Shown here in pieces: positions 7,805-15,962 of a stretch of DNA of 42,722 bases. Below the pieces are notes generated by a model. That model did no database searches, had not been told where the DNA came from, and worked only from the letters and a program-made list of their open reading frames with translations. Source of the DNA: an uncultured Bacilli bacterium (GTDB lineage: Bacteria > Bacillota_I > Bacilli_A > RF39 > UBA660). The first letter of the stretch is position 1. Each line of letters begins with the position of its first letter. The stretch spans positions 1-42,722 of the forward strand of contig CARMXJ010000007.1 in assembly GCA_949025205.1 (NCBI GenBank). Direction: 5' to 3'. The translations under genes were made by a program, and so were the position numbers.

Positions 7805-9160
7805 ATGGCTGTAAAACAAATGCCCCAAAATATTGAAGCAGAAATGAGCGTTTTAGGAGTATGTTTTTTAAGCAAAATAGCTCTAGAAAAAGTTGTTGAA
7901 GAAGTAACAAGCAATATGTTTTACAATGATGCCAATAAAAAAATATTTGAAGCCTTAAAAAACTTACATAAAACAAGTACACCTATAGACATAACAACTG
8001 TAAAAAATGAATTAGACAAGCAAAAAAACTTAAATGCAGTTGGAGGGATTGAATACCTAAGTGAAGTTATCGATTCTGTTGCTACAACTGCCAATATTGA
8101 TTCGTATATAGGGATTGTAAAAGAAAAAGCCATTCGAAGAAACCTAATTGATACCGCAACCAATATTATTACTGAAACTTACGAAGAAGATAAAGACCTA
8201 ACAGTTCTTTTAGATAACTCGGAACGAAAAATATCGGATGTTGCGCGCGCTAGAACCACAAGTGAATTAACACCCATTGCAGAAGCTCTAAGAAATGCCC
8301 AAGAACACTTAGAACAACTTGCCAAAAACAAAAGCCTTATCACCGGATTAGAAACAGGTTTCTACGAACTAGACAAAGCAACTAGTGGCCTTCATGCTGG
8401 AGAACTAATCATTTTAGGGGCACGACCTGCCATGGGTAAAACAGCCTTTGCCCTAAACATTGCCACCAATGCTGCGATGACAACTGATAAAGCCGTTGCC
8501 ATATTTAACTTGGAAATGTCAGCAGAACAATTAGTTAATCGTATGATTAGTGCTGTTGGAGGAATTGAAGGAGACAAACTAAAAACCGGAATGCTACAAT
8601 CTACCGATTGGAAAAAATACAACGAAGCCATGAGCCAACTAGCAGACACCAATATCTATATTGAAGACAATGTATCGGTAACAGCTCCGGAAATCAGAGC
8701 AAAATGTCGTCGTCTTGCAAACAGTGAAAAAGGCTTAGCTTTAGTAGTTATCGATTACTTACAGCTAGTAACTACGGGAGGAAGAACAGAATCAAGACAA
8801 GTCGAAGTATCAGAAATTTCACGTTCCCTAAAGAAGATGGCATTAGAACTAGAAGTTCCAGTCATTGCTTTAGCCCAATTAACCCGTGGCGCCGAACAAA
8901 GAAAAGACTCAAACCAACCACGATTAGTTGATTTACGTGAATCTGGTTCCATCGAACAAGATGCCGACTTAGTTATGTTCTTAAATAGACAAGATTACTT
9001 TGAAGAAAAAACAGCAGATAAAAAACCAACCATTGTACCAGTTGATTTAATTATTGCCAAACATCGTCGTGGTTCAACGGGAGCATTCCAAATTCTATTT
9101 GAACTAGACAAAAGCTGTTTTAAAAATTACTTGAAAGTAGAACCAAGTGAAGAATTTTAA
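7805..9160 (+). CDS. dnaB: Replicative DNA helicase DnaB
   Basis: A 451-residue DnaB-family hexameric helicase. The N-terminal primase-interaction domain covers about residues 5-105, a linker about 105-175, then the RecA-like motor with Walker A GARPAMGKT at 205-213, a Walker B region VVIDYLQL, and C-terminal motifs GSIEQDADLVMF and AKHRRGSTG. No intein or insertion. Ribosome binding site AGAAGGTG. Equivalent to the gene called dnaC in Bacillus subtilis, and in the same rplI-linked position. Confidence 0.97.
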   Translation: MAVKQMPQNIEAEMSVLGVCFLSKIALEKVVEEVTSNMFYNDANKKIFEALKNLHKTSTPIDITTVKNELDKQKNLNAVGGIEYLSEVIDSVATTANIDSYIGIVKEKAIRRNLIDTATNIITETYEEDKDLTVLLDNSERKISDVARARTTSELTPIAEALRNAQEHLEQLAKNKSLITGLETGFYELDKATSGLHAGELIILGARPAMGKTAFALNIATNAAMTTDKAVAIFNLEMSAEQLVNRMISAVGGIEGDKLKTGMLQSTDWKKYNEAMSQLADTNIYIEDNVSVTAPEIRAKCRRLANSEKGLALVVIDYLQLVTTGGRTESRQVEVSEISRSLKKMALELEVPVIALAQLTRGAEQRKDSNQPRLVDLRESGSIEQDADLVMFLNRQDYFEEKTADKKPTIVPVDLIIAKHRRGSTGAFQILFELDKSCFKNYLKVEPSEEF

Positions 9161-9176
9161 AAAAGGGTGATGAACT

Positions 9177-10679
9177 TTGAAAAAAAATGAGGTAACAAAA
9201 ACGATTATTATAACAAGTATTATAGGAGTTCTTTTTTTAATCATAGGATTAACCAACAGGAATTTCGACCAAGCAAAAAAAGTATACCAAGTCTATCTAA
9301 ATGGTAACAAATTGGGGCTTATTGAAAGTCGCGATGAATTATATGCGTTAATTAACGAAGAACAAAAAGACATTAAAGAAGCTTATAACGTACTTGATGT
9401 ATATCCTCCCAACGGTTTTATTATTAAAGAGTACAAAACTTACAACGAAAATATAGTAAGTGCTAAAGAAATTTATGAGAAAATAAAAAATCAAGAAGAT
9501 TTTACCATAGAAGGATATATTGTAAAAATTAAATTTAACGATGAAGAAAAAGAAGACATAACATTAAATGTATTAAGTAGAGAAATTTTTGAAGAAGCAC
9601 TTACAAGTGTTATCACTGCTTTTGTAAAAGAAGAAGATTTTAAAAATTACATCAACAATACGCAAACAAAAATTGAGGATGTAGGTCAAATTATTGAAAA
9701 TATGTATTTTCAAGAAACCATTACAATCAAAAATGCTTATATGAGTGTAAATGAAAAAATATTTACAGATGCAAACGAGCTAACGCAATATCTACTATTT
9801 GGTTCCTCCAAAGAACAAAGCAATTATATCGTAAAATCTGGGGATACAATTGCTTCTATATCAGAAGCCAACAAATTAAATCCTCAAGAATTTTTAATTG
9901 CTAACCCAAAATACAAAACAGAAGAAAGTATTTTAGCTATTGGAGATAAAGTAAATATCACCTTAATTAACCCTGTACTTACCTTAGTAGAAAGTATCCA
10001 TTCTGTAGAAGACCAAGAGCAAGCTTATGAAAAAGAAGAAGTCTATGATAGCAGTAAGTCTCCTACATTTAGTGAAATTACCCAAACCGGAATAACAGGA
10101 ATTGAAAGAATAACAAGAAAAATGCAAGTTATTAATGGAGAACAAACACAAGGTGTAGATGGAACCATTAACTCTGTAACCATTCGGGAAAGCCAAAAAG
10201 AAATTACAACCAAAGGTGGATATCCAACCCAAGGAAACTATTTTGAAAATGGGAAAGCCTGGGGATGGCCAACCAATCGACCTTATGTCATTACTTCTGG
10301 ATTTGAATATCGTTGGGGTTCATTCCATAGTGCAATTGATATTTCAGGTACAGGTTTGGGTTCTCCAATATATGCTTCTCGTGCTGGTACTGTAGTAGAA
10401 ACAAACAATGTTTGTGCCAATATTGGTTCTTATAGAAATTCATGTGGTAGAACATATGGAAACTTTGTTGTAATTAATCATGGCGATGGCTACTACACCA
10501 TGTATGCACACTTACTTCAAAATGTTGCCGTAAACGTAGGAGATACTGTATCTCGTGGACAAGTCATTGGTTATATGGGAAGTAGTGGTTCATCAACTGG
10601 AGCCCACTTACACTTTGGTGTATCAAGAGGAGAACCTGACCGTGGTACATGGTTAAATCCATGGAGTGTTCTAAGATAA
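9177..10679 (+). CDS. Membrane-anchored LysM-G5-M23 peptidoglycan endopeptidase
   Basis: A 500-residue cell-wall enzyme. An N-terminal uncleaved membrane helix spans about 8-26. A LysM domain (about 218-262, NYIVKSGDTIASI) binds peptidoglycan, a G5 domain covers about 275-347, and the C-terminal M23 metallopeptidase has zinc ligands His384 and Asp388 (HSAID) and the catalytic/zinc pair His477-Leu-His479. It probably cuts stem-peptide cross-links outside the membrane. The TTG start at 9177 is supported by AAAGGGTGAT a few nt upstream; the nearby ATG at 9170 is out of frame. It overlaps the WalJ-like gene by one base (TAATG), so the wall enzyme and the wall-linked hydrolase are co-expressed. 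Confidence 0.92.
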   Translation: MKKNEVTKTIIITSIIGVLFLIIGLTNRNFDQAKKVYQVYLNGNKLGLIESRDELYALINEEQKDIKEAYNVLDVYPPNGFIIKEYKTYNENIVSAKEIYEKIKNQEDFTIEGYIVKIKFNDEEKEDITLNVLSREIFEEALTSVITAFVKEEDFKNYINNTQTKIEDVGQIIENMYFQETITIKNAYMSVNEKIFTDANELTQYLLFGSSKEQSNYIVKSGDTIASISEANKLNPQEFLIANPKYKTEESILAIGDKVNITLINPVLTLVESIHSVEDQEQAYEKEEVYDSSKSPTFSEITQTGITGIERITRKMQVINGEQTQGVDGTINSVTIRESQKEITTKGGYPTQGNYFENGKAWGWPTNRPYVITSGFEYRWGSFHSAIDISGTGLGSPIYASRAGTVVETNNVCANIGSYRNSCGRTYGNFVVINHGDGYYTMYAHLLQNVAVNVGDTVSRGQVIGYMGSSGSSTGAHLHFGVSRGEPDRGTWLNPWSVLR

Positions 10680-11440
10680 TGCGAGTTGTAGTATTAGCAA
10701 GTGGTTCTGAAGGAAATTCTACCTATATCGAAACCAAAGAAACAAAACTTCTAATCGATATGGGTAGAAATGCCAAATATATAAAAGAAAAACTAGAAAG
10801 CATTGGAGTTTTACCAGAAACCATAGATTACATTTTAATAAGCCATACCCATAAAGACCATACGAGTGCTTTAAAAACGTTTGTAAACAAATACCATCCA
10901 ACCATTCTTTTAAGCCAACAAATGTTTTATGAATTGGAAGAAATAAAAGAATACGAAAATTTAATCATTTATGAAGACGATATTTACTTAAAAGACATAA
11001 AAATAAAAACAATTAAATCCTCCCATGATGCCCCAGATGCTAGAAATTTTATCTTAGAAAGTGGTGTGCATTCTGTAGTTTATGTAACCGATACAGGTTA
11101 TGTCAATCGAAAATATTTTAACTTGTTAAAAGACAAAGAAATTTATTTATTTGAAAGCAACCATGATATCGAAATGCTACAAAATGGACCTTATCCAAAA
11201 TGGTTAAAAACAAGAGTTATTGGTAGTTTCGGACACTTATCTAATAAAGATTCGGCATTTTATTTAAGCAAACTAATTGGGCCACATACCAAAAAAATCA
11301 TTTTAATGCACTTAAGTCATATCAATAACACCCAAGAAAAAGCATTAGAAATGATTCAGGAAACATTTAAAGAATACGAAATCGATTTTGAGAATATTGC
11401 ATGTGCCAATCGAAGTGAAATCACAGAGGTAGTCGAATGA
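10679..11440 (+). CDS. WalJ/YycJ-like metallo-beta-lactamase-fold hydrolase
   Basis: A 253-residue MBL-fold protein. The N-terminus MRVVVLASGSEGNST and the metal motif His56-x-His58-x-Asp60-His61 (SHTHKDH) match the WalJ/YycJ family, which is linked in Bacilli to the WalRK cell-wall regulon and coordination of division with replication; the substrate of the family is not settled. Start at 10679 (TAATG with the preceding stop) fits the family N-terminus; an upstream ATG at 10649 would add 10 untypical residues inside the M23 gene. Its stop overlaps rlmH (ATGA). walRKHI, normally upstream, are absent here. Confidence 0.9.
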   Translation: MRVVVLASGSEGNSTYIETKETKLLIDMGRNAKYIKEKLESIGVLPETIDYILISHTHKDHTSALKTFVNKYHPTILLSQQMFYELEEIKEYENLIIYEDDIYLKDIKIKTIKSSHDAPDARNFILESGVHSVVYVTDTGYVNRKYFNLLKDKEIYLFESNHDIEMLQNGPYPKWLKTRVIGSFGHLSNKDSAFYLSKLIGPHTKKIILMHLSHINNTQEKALEMIQETFKEYEIDFENIACANRSEITEVVE

Positions 11441-11874
11441 TTAAAATAATTTGTTTAGGAAAAATAAAAGAAAAGTATTTAGTAGAACTTATAAAAGATT
11501 ATCAAGAGCGAATAAGTAGATTTCACAAAATAGAAATAATAGAACTAAAGGATGACGAGAGTTTACAAAAAGAAGAACAAAAAATAATGTCACTTATCAA
11601 CAGTAAAGACTTTTTAATCACACTAGAAATTGAAGGTAAAGAATACACTAGCACAGAATTTGCATCTTTAATCGAAAATACATTCATCACCCATAGCACC
11701 ATTACATTTATTATTGGTAGCTCTCTTGGCTTATCCGAAAATATAAAAAAGAAAAGCAACCTTGCTCTATCTTTTTCCAAGATGACTTATCCACATGGTC
11801 TATTTAGAGGTATATTATTAGAACAAATCTATCGTGCCTTTAAAATTAATAATAACGAAACCTACCACAAATAG
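11437..11874 (+). CDS. rlmH: 23S rRNA (pseudouridine-1915-N3)-methyltransferase RlmH
   Basis: A 145-residue SPOUT-class methyltransferase, a little shorter than the usual 155-160. The SAM-binding knot signature FIIGSSLGL is near residues 90-98, and the C-terminus ends EQIYRAFKINNNETYHK, the family hallmark. It modifies helix 69 of 23S rRNA in the 70S ribosome. Translationally coupled to the WalJ-like gene by a 4-nt overlap, the order found in many Bacilli near the origin. Confidence 0.95.
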   Translation: MIKIICLGKIKEKYLVELIKDYQERISRFHKIEIIELKDDESLQKEEQKIMSLINSKDFLITLEIEGKEYTSTEFASLIENTFITHSTITFIIGSSLGLSENIKKKSNLALSFSKMTYPHGLFRGILLEQIYRAFKINNNETYHK

Positions 11875-11971
11875 TAAAAGGAAGTAAAAATATGAAAAAG
11901 TGGAATAAAGAATTAAAATAGACAAAAAGAGATAAAGATGTTAAATTGTAAATAGTAGGAGGTTTAAGGTT

Positions 11972-12732
11972 ATGGAATATAGTGAAGTTTTAGAAGATAT
12001 GATAATGAGGCCATGGCATGCATTTATCTATGGTGAAGAAAAGGAAAGACATAAATACTTATCTGCTTTAGCCCAAAAATATTCATTTCAAATGAAAGAA
12101 AAAAGGCCAGTTTTATATACAAGAACCAAGTTTAGAAGATTATTGTAATAAAGAATGCGAATTATGGCGAGTACAAGCCTTCGAGCGAGAATATTTTAAC
12201 TTTTTAATTGCTCAAAGTATAATGGATAAACTTTTAAATAGTTTATCCAATAAAGAATTATCTCCATTAAAAGAGGGAATTTTAGAGTCTTTTCGTGCAA
12301 GAAAAATAGGAAGTTTACAGACATTAAAATTAGAATTAGAAAAGAGTAAAAATATATATAAAGAAGAATATTACAACTATATAAGAAGTGGCAATATAAA
12401 TGAAAATTTCCAGGACAAAATACAAATTGAATTTATAGATGCAAATCGAGTTTTGCAAAGACTAAAAGAAATGATGGAATATGTTTCTTACTTTGCAGTA
12501 TTTATCGATAAGAATAGTGAGTATGGAGTAACTTTATACCCAAGTTATAAACACATTTGTTGCATCACGAAGTACAGTATATTTAGTAATGAATATAGGT
12601 TGTAAAGATTATAAAGACTGGAAATGCTATTATGATACAACAGGTGATATAATACAAGACCCGCATGATTATTCTAGTATTATAATGGATGAATGGATTT
12701 TAAAAAGAGATTTAACTAAAAAGGAGCAGTAA
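11972..12732 (+). pseudogene. Unknown protein gene broken by two frameshifts
   Basis: Three open segments in consecutive frames read like one protein of about 252 residues. The first, 11972-12148, starts at an ATG with GGAGG upstream and runs about 46 codons before the reading should change. The second, containing the ATG at 12222, is open through 12605 and extends back to about 12111. The third is open from 12532 to a stop at 12730-12732. Both changes are +1 steps (one extra base or two missing): the first at 12110-12120 in TTTTATATAC, the second at 12532-12545. The last segment supplies the ribosome binding site and spacing of ung, as an intact operon partner would. A 9-codon peptide frame with its own AGGAAG site lies just upstream at 11892-11921. 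Product not recognised. Decay or sequencing error are both possible. Confidence 0.6.
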
Positions 12733-12734
12733 AT

Positions 12735-13406
12735 ATGTTAAACAATGACTGGGATGAAGTATTAAAAGTAGTTTTTGAGGGAGATGGATTTAAAAAATTT
12801 TATAAAATTGTAGAAAATGAATACAATACCAAAACAATTTTTCCACCAAAAGACTATATCTTTAATGCTTTAAAACTAACACCCTATAAAAATGTAAAAG
12901 TAGTTATAGTTGGGCAAGACCCTTATCATGGAGTTGGAGAAGCCCATGGACTATCTTTTTCTGTTCAAAAAGGAATAAAAGTTCCACCTTCCTTAAAAAA
13001 TATTTACAAAGAACTACAAGATGATTTAGGAATACCTCCCTATGAAGAAGGAGACTTAAGCACTTGGGCAAGACAAGGGGTTTTACTTCTAAATGCGGTT
13101 TTAACAGTTGAAAAAGACAAACCAGCTAGCCACAGAAAACTGGGTTGGGAGCGCCTTACAGATTATATTATTAAAACATTGAATAATAAGGAAGAACCAG
13201 TTGTATTTATATTATGGGGAAACTTTGCTAAAGAAAAAAGAGGTTTTATTACTAACCCTAAACACTTAGTCTTAACCTCTGCTCATCCAAGCCCATTTTC
13301 TGCAAACTACGGTTTTTTTGGAAGCAAGCCTTTCTCCAAAACAAATGATTTTTTAATTAAAAATGGACTAGAACCCATCAATTGGGATTTAAGAAATAAC
13401 TTGTAA
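12735..13406 (+). CDS. ung: Uracil-DNA glycosylase, family 1
   Basis: A 223-residue Ung of normal length. GQDPYHG at 60-66 carries the catalytic Asp62; LLLNAVLTV and HPSPFSA (the DNA-intercalation/His loop) are present. It excises uracil from DNA in base-excision repair. The ribosome binding site AAGGAG lies inside the end of the preceding broken gene, 2 nt before whose stop-to-start gap the ATG begins, implying that they were one operon. Confidence 0.97.
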   Translation: MLNNDWDEVLKVVFEGDGFKKFYKIVENEYNTKTIFPPKDYIFNALKLTPYKNVKVVIVGQDPYHGVGEAHGLSFSVQKGIKVPPSLKNIYKELQDDLGIPPYEEGDLSTWARQGVLLLNAVLTVEKDKPASHRKLGWERLTDYIIKTLNNKEEPVVFILWGNFAKEKRGFITNPKHLVLTSAHPSPFSANYGFFGSKPFSKTNDFLIKNGLEPINWDLRNNL

Positions 13407-13419
13407 AAGTTGTTTTTTT
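13398..13419 (+). terminator. Possible short terminator at the end of ung
   Basis: A 5-bp stem (AACTT / AAGTT) with a GTAA loop overlapping the ung stop codon, followed by seven T. The short AT-rich stem makes this weak. Confidence 0.4.
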
Positions 13420-13457
13420 GTGCGACAATAAGCTGGCTTTAAGAAAGGAAGATTTAT

Positions 13458-14290
13458 ATGACTATCTATGAAGAATTATACTATGGATTAGCAGATTTTC
13501 CAAAATTCTACCGCTATGAAGGCATAAAAACCTTTAAAAATTATGATTTTGATAATTCAGAGTTCATTTTAACAAATTTTGAAAATTACATTTATTTTTC
13601 GGCTTCTCAAAAACATCATTTTTATTATGTTGAAAAAAGAATAAGGCAATTAATAGAAAGAGATATTCTTTATCAAACAAAATATAATCTGCAAAGAAAA
13701 AAAATAATAAATTCAGAGAATTTTCGTGATATTATTACCAGAATTGAAAATTATCCTTTAGATGCAAAACAAACCAGTATTGAATTTACAACTTCTCCTT
13801 TAATAAAAAAACTATTTGCTAAAAATTTTATATTAAATAGTAGAAAAAAAGAGAATGTACCCTATATTGAAAGAGTGGATATAAGTAAGCCGGGGGGGGG
13901 TATGGACTTAGCAAAGATTGGTTAGAAGTATTTAATATTTTAACCTATATATATGTAAGCCAAAGAATTACCAAAACAGATTTAATTGATTATGTGTATA
14001 ATCTTCGTCAAAAAGTAATAAACCCAAATTTTCCAATCAATGTTACTGGATTTTTGTTAGACCCCAAAAAACAATCTGTAAAAATAAACACTCAATTATA
14101 TTCTGATTTTACAAAATATGATTTAATGAATGCTTTACAAAGTATCTTAGAAAAAGAACTATTCTTTCCAAATTCTTACATGGCGCAACATAGGGAGGAC
14201 TGTATAAAAAAAATAATGCAAGAATACGTCCTAGAAAGAGAAAATATTCTTGCATTAGCAGATTCTATTTACGAGCGAATTTTAAAATAA
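13458..14290 (+). pseudogene. Unknown protein gene interrupted at a G9 tract, candidate phase-variable gene
   Basis: From the ATG at 13458 the frame runs 155 codons to a stop at 13923-13925. At 13892-13900 it crosses nine consecutive G. If the tract had 7 or 10 G, translation would continue without a stop through 13901-14290, giving a protein of about 277 residues; the downstream part (after the first in-frame ATG at 13994) is coding-like throughout. Product not recognised: Tyr/Phe/Lys-rich, no membrane helix, no signature. Ribosome binding site AAAGGAAG is good. As sequenced the gene is off. It converges with the LemA gene, whose stop is 1 nt away. A homopolymer sequencing error is the main alternative to slipped-strand phase variation. 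Confidence 0.62.
13892..13900 (+). repeat. Poly-G tract, nine G, inside a coding frame
   Basis: A run of nine G in a roughly 30% GC sequence where Gly is otherwise coded mostly by GGA. It lies exactly at the point where two long coding frames join. Confidence 0.85.
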
Positions 14291-14291
14291 A

Positions 14292-14837
14292 CTATAATTT
14301 AAAATCATCATAAACATCATCGTTCATATCCTTACCATCAAAAAAAGGCATCACTTTAAATTTATGGACCATACCAACGATATTAGAAGGGAACTTTCTT
14401 ATAAGTCCATTAAGTTCGTTGGTATTTTTATTGTAATAACTAGTAACTGCTGCAATTTTTTCATCTGATTCTTTAATAGAAGAAAAGATTTCTTTTAACT
14501 CTTTATTTTTAGCAAGTTCTGGATAATCATCACGGAAAGTATAAAGCAAAGTAAAAGCTTCTTTTAACTTTCTATCCATTAGAAAATTCGTAAGATTTTT
14601 ATTTTTTAATCCAATAAACTCCTTAAAATATTCTTTGCCATCATTTAAAGATGTTTTGATAATCCCATCAGCTCGGACCAAAGTATCATAACGACCTCTT
14701 AAAGTCTCATCAATTATTCCTTCTGCTTGTTCTATTTTTGTTTTTAAATATTGCATTTTATTATAATAAAGAACATAAACAATAAGTGCTCCTGCTCCCA
14801 GTATGATTAAAATTAATAAAAAATGAAAAAAATGCAT
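14292..14837 (-). CDS. LemA family protein
   Basis: A 181-residue LemA-type protein. An N-terminal membrane helix (about 4-26) is followed by a long helical bundle with the family features RGRYDTLVRADGIIK and DYPELAKNKE, then the C-terminal signature LIRKFPSNIVGM. LemA proteins are membrane-anchored with unknown biochemical role. Ribosome binding site AAGGTGG precedes the start. Transcribed convergently with the G-tract gene and divergently from the MBL hydrolase gene. Confidence 0.92.
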   Translation of the reverse strand: MHFFHFLLILIILGAGALIVYVLYYNKMQYLKTKIEQAEGIIDETLRGRYDTLVRADGIIKTSLNDGKEYFKEFIGLKNKNLTNFLMDRKLKEAFTLLYTFRDDYPELAKNKELKEIFSSIKESDEKIAAVTSYYNKNTNELNGLIRKFPSNIVGMVHKFKVMPFFDGKDMNDDVYDDFKL

Positions 14838-14860
14838 ACTACCACCTTAACTCCAAAACT

Positions 14861-14869
14861 ATTATAGCA
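14861..14869 (-). promoter_or_regulatory. Extended -10 promoter of the LemA gene
   Basis: On the minus strand TGCTATAAT, a perfect extended -10, 24 nt before the LemA start codon; the -35 region is weak. Confidence 0.68.
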
Positions 14870-14876
14870 TTCTTTC

Positions 14877-14905
14877 TTTAAATATTTAAGTAATAATTAT
14901 ATAAT
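14877..14905 (+). promoter_or_regulatory. Promoter of the MBL hydrolase gene
   Basis: TTTAAA at 14877-14882, a 17-nt spacer and TATAAT at 14900-14905. It overlaps the divergent LemA promoter region. Confidence 0.55.
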
Positions 14906-14927
14906 AAAAGAGGAAAGAAAGTGAATT

Positions 14928-15425
14928 ATGAAAATAACCTGTATACCAGTAGGAGATTTAGAAGCAAATTGTTATATAGTAGAAAAAGAAAAAAAGGCTA
15001 TTATTATTGATCCAGGTGACGAGGCAGAAAAAATAGAAGAGTTTATAAAAGACTGCAATGTAGTGGGAATACTTTTAACCCACAACCATTTCGACCATAC
15101 TGGAGCCCTTGCTTACTTAGAAAAAAAGTACAATCTAAAACACAATAACAGAGTCAAAGAATTTGATTATGAAATCATAAACACACCAGGTCACTCAAAA
15201 GATTCCATTACCATCTATTTCGAAAAGGAAAAAATAATGTTTACAGGAGATTTCTTATTTCAAGGAACCATAGGAAGAATGGATTTGCCGAGTGGAAGTA
15301 AAGAAGATATGAAGAACAGTTTAGATTTAATCAAAAAATACCCAGATGATACAAAAATTTATCCAGGACATGGCCCTTCTACAATACTAGGAATAGAGAA
15401 AGAAAGATTTGACTATTACTTATAA
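14928..15425 (+). CDS. MBL-fold hydrolase, glyoxalase II-like (YcbL type)
   Basis: A 165-residue compact metallo-beta-lactamase-fold hydrolase. Metal ligands His52-x-His54-x-Asp56-His57 (THNHFDH), His89 (TPGHS), Asp108 (FTGDFLF) and His148 (YPGHG) are all present, so a dinuclear site is intact. It is shorter than the usual ~205 residues because the region between motifs 2 and 3 is trimmed. The substrate is probably a small thioester or related ester; true glyoxalase II use cannot be claimed. Confidence 0.9.
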   Translation: MKITCIPVGDLEANCYIVEKEKKAIIIDPGDEAEKIEEFIKDCNVVGILLTHNHFDHTGALAYLEKKYNLKHNNRVKEFDYEIINTPGHSKDSITIYFEKEKIMFTGDFLFQGTIGRMDLPSGSKEDMKNSLDLIKKYPDDTKIYPGHGPSTILGIEKERFDYYL

Positions 15426-15462
15426 TTTGTTAAAATAATAAAAATTGGTAGAAAATATGAGC

Positions 15463-15493
15463 AAAAAAACAAGAATCAAACAGTTCTTGTTTT
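15463..15493 (-). terminator. Intrinsic terminator of gerQ, also usable on the plus strand
   Basis: A perfect 10-bp stem (AAAACAAGAA / TTCTTGTTTT) with an 8-nt loop. On the minus strand it runs into a T7 tract and overlaps the gerQ stop codon. On the plus strand four T follow, so it may also end the MBL transcript. Confidence 0.85.
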
Positions 15494-15875
15494 AAAATGT
15501 TTTTTCAGAATAGGCATGACTATAATTAATTCGTTCATCAAATTCTACATAGTTTAAATAAATTAAACGAATTAAAAACCATTTTCCAGTATTGGGGTCA
15601 CTAAGTATTAAATGGTCTCTTCCTGCTTCCTCAATAATTCCTACATAGATTTTGTCTCTCCACTCCACTGAATCAGGATAAGAAACATAAGCTCTTACTC
15701 TTTTGCCTTTATTAAGCCGCAAGATATTTTCAATATAACTTTGTTCCATATCCAAATCTGGGTTATAACTTAGATTTCCAGGTGGGGTTGTAGAGGTTGC
15801 AAACCCTTGTGTATTATAATTTGTTGCATCACTTGCTCCTGGAAACGTTGGGTTTTGGTAATAACTACCATTCAT
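15492..15875 (-). CDS. gerQ: Spore coat protein GerQ
   Basis: A 127-residue protein with the GerQ/YwdL core MEQSYIENILRLNKGK (about 43-58), then VGIIEEAGRDHLILSDP and DERINYSHAY near the C-terminus. The N-terminal ~40 residues are a low-complexity Tyr/Asn/Thr/Pro segment, as in other GerQ proteins. In Bacillus subtilis GerQ is an inner-coat protein cross-linked by transglutaminase and needed for normal localisation of CwlJ during germination. Ribosome binding site GAGGTGA is present. No sigma-A promoter is obvious upstream, in keeping with mother-cell expression, but a sigma-E/K site could not be fixed. Direct evidence for an endospore former. Confidence 0.93.
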   Translation of the reverse strand: MNGSYYQNPTFPGASDATNYNTQGFATSTTPPGNLSYNPDLDMEQSYIENILRLNKGKRVRAYVSYPDSVEWRDKIYVGIIEEAGRDHLILSDPNTGKWFLIRLIYLNYVEFDERINYSHAYSEKTF

Positions 15876-15911
15876 TTTAATATTTCACCTCATTAATTCT
15901 TATGTTACTTG

Positions 15912-15940
15912 TTTTCATTTATGCAAAGTTTTAGTATAAT
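15912..15940 (+). promoter_or_regulatory. Promoter of the YitT-family gene
   Basis: TTTTCA at 15912-15917, a 17-nt spacer and TATAAT at 15935-15940, 22 nt before the start codon. Confidence 0.7.
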
Positions 15941-15962
15941 GAAAGAAAAGTAGGGTGAAAAA

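Noticed and set aside
14276..14302. Bidirectional terminator between the G-tract gene and the LemA gene
   Set aside because: Only an AT-only imperfect palindrome is present, with no GC-containing stem.
15876..15911. Sigma-E/K promoter for gerQ
   Set aside because: A CATA-like -10 occurs on the minus strand but the match is too partial to call.
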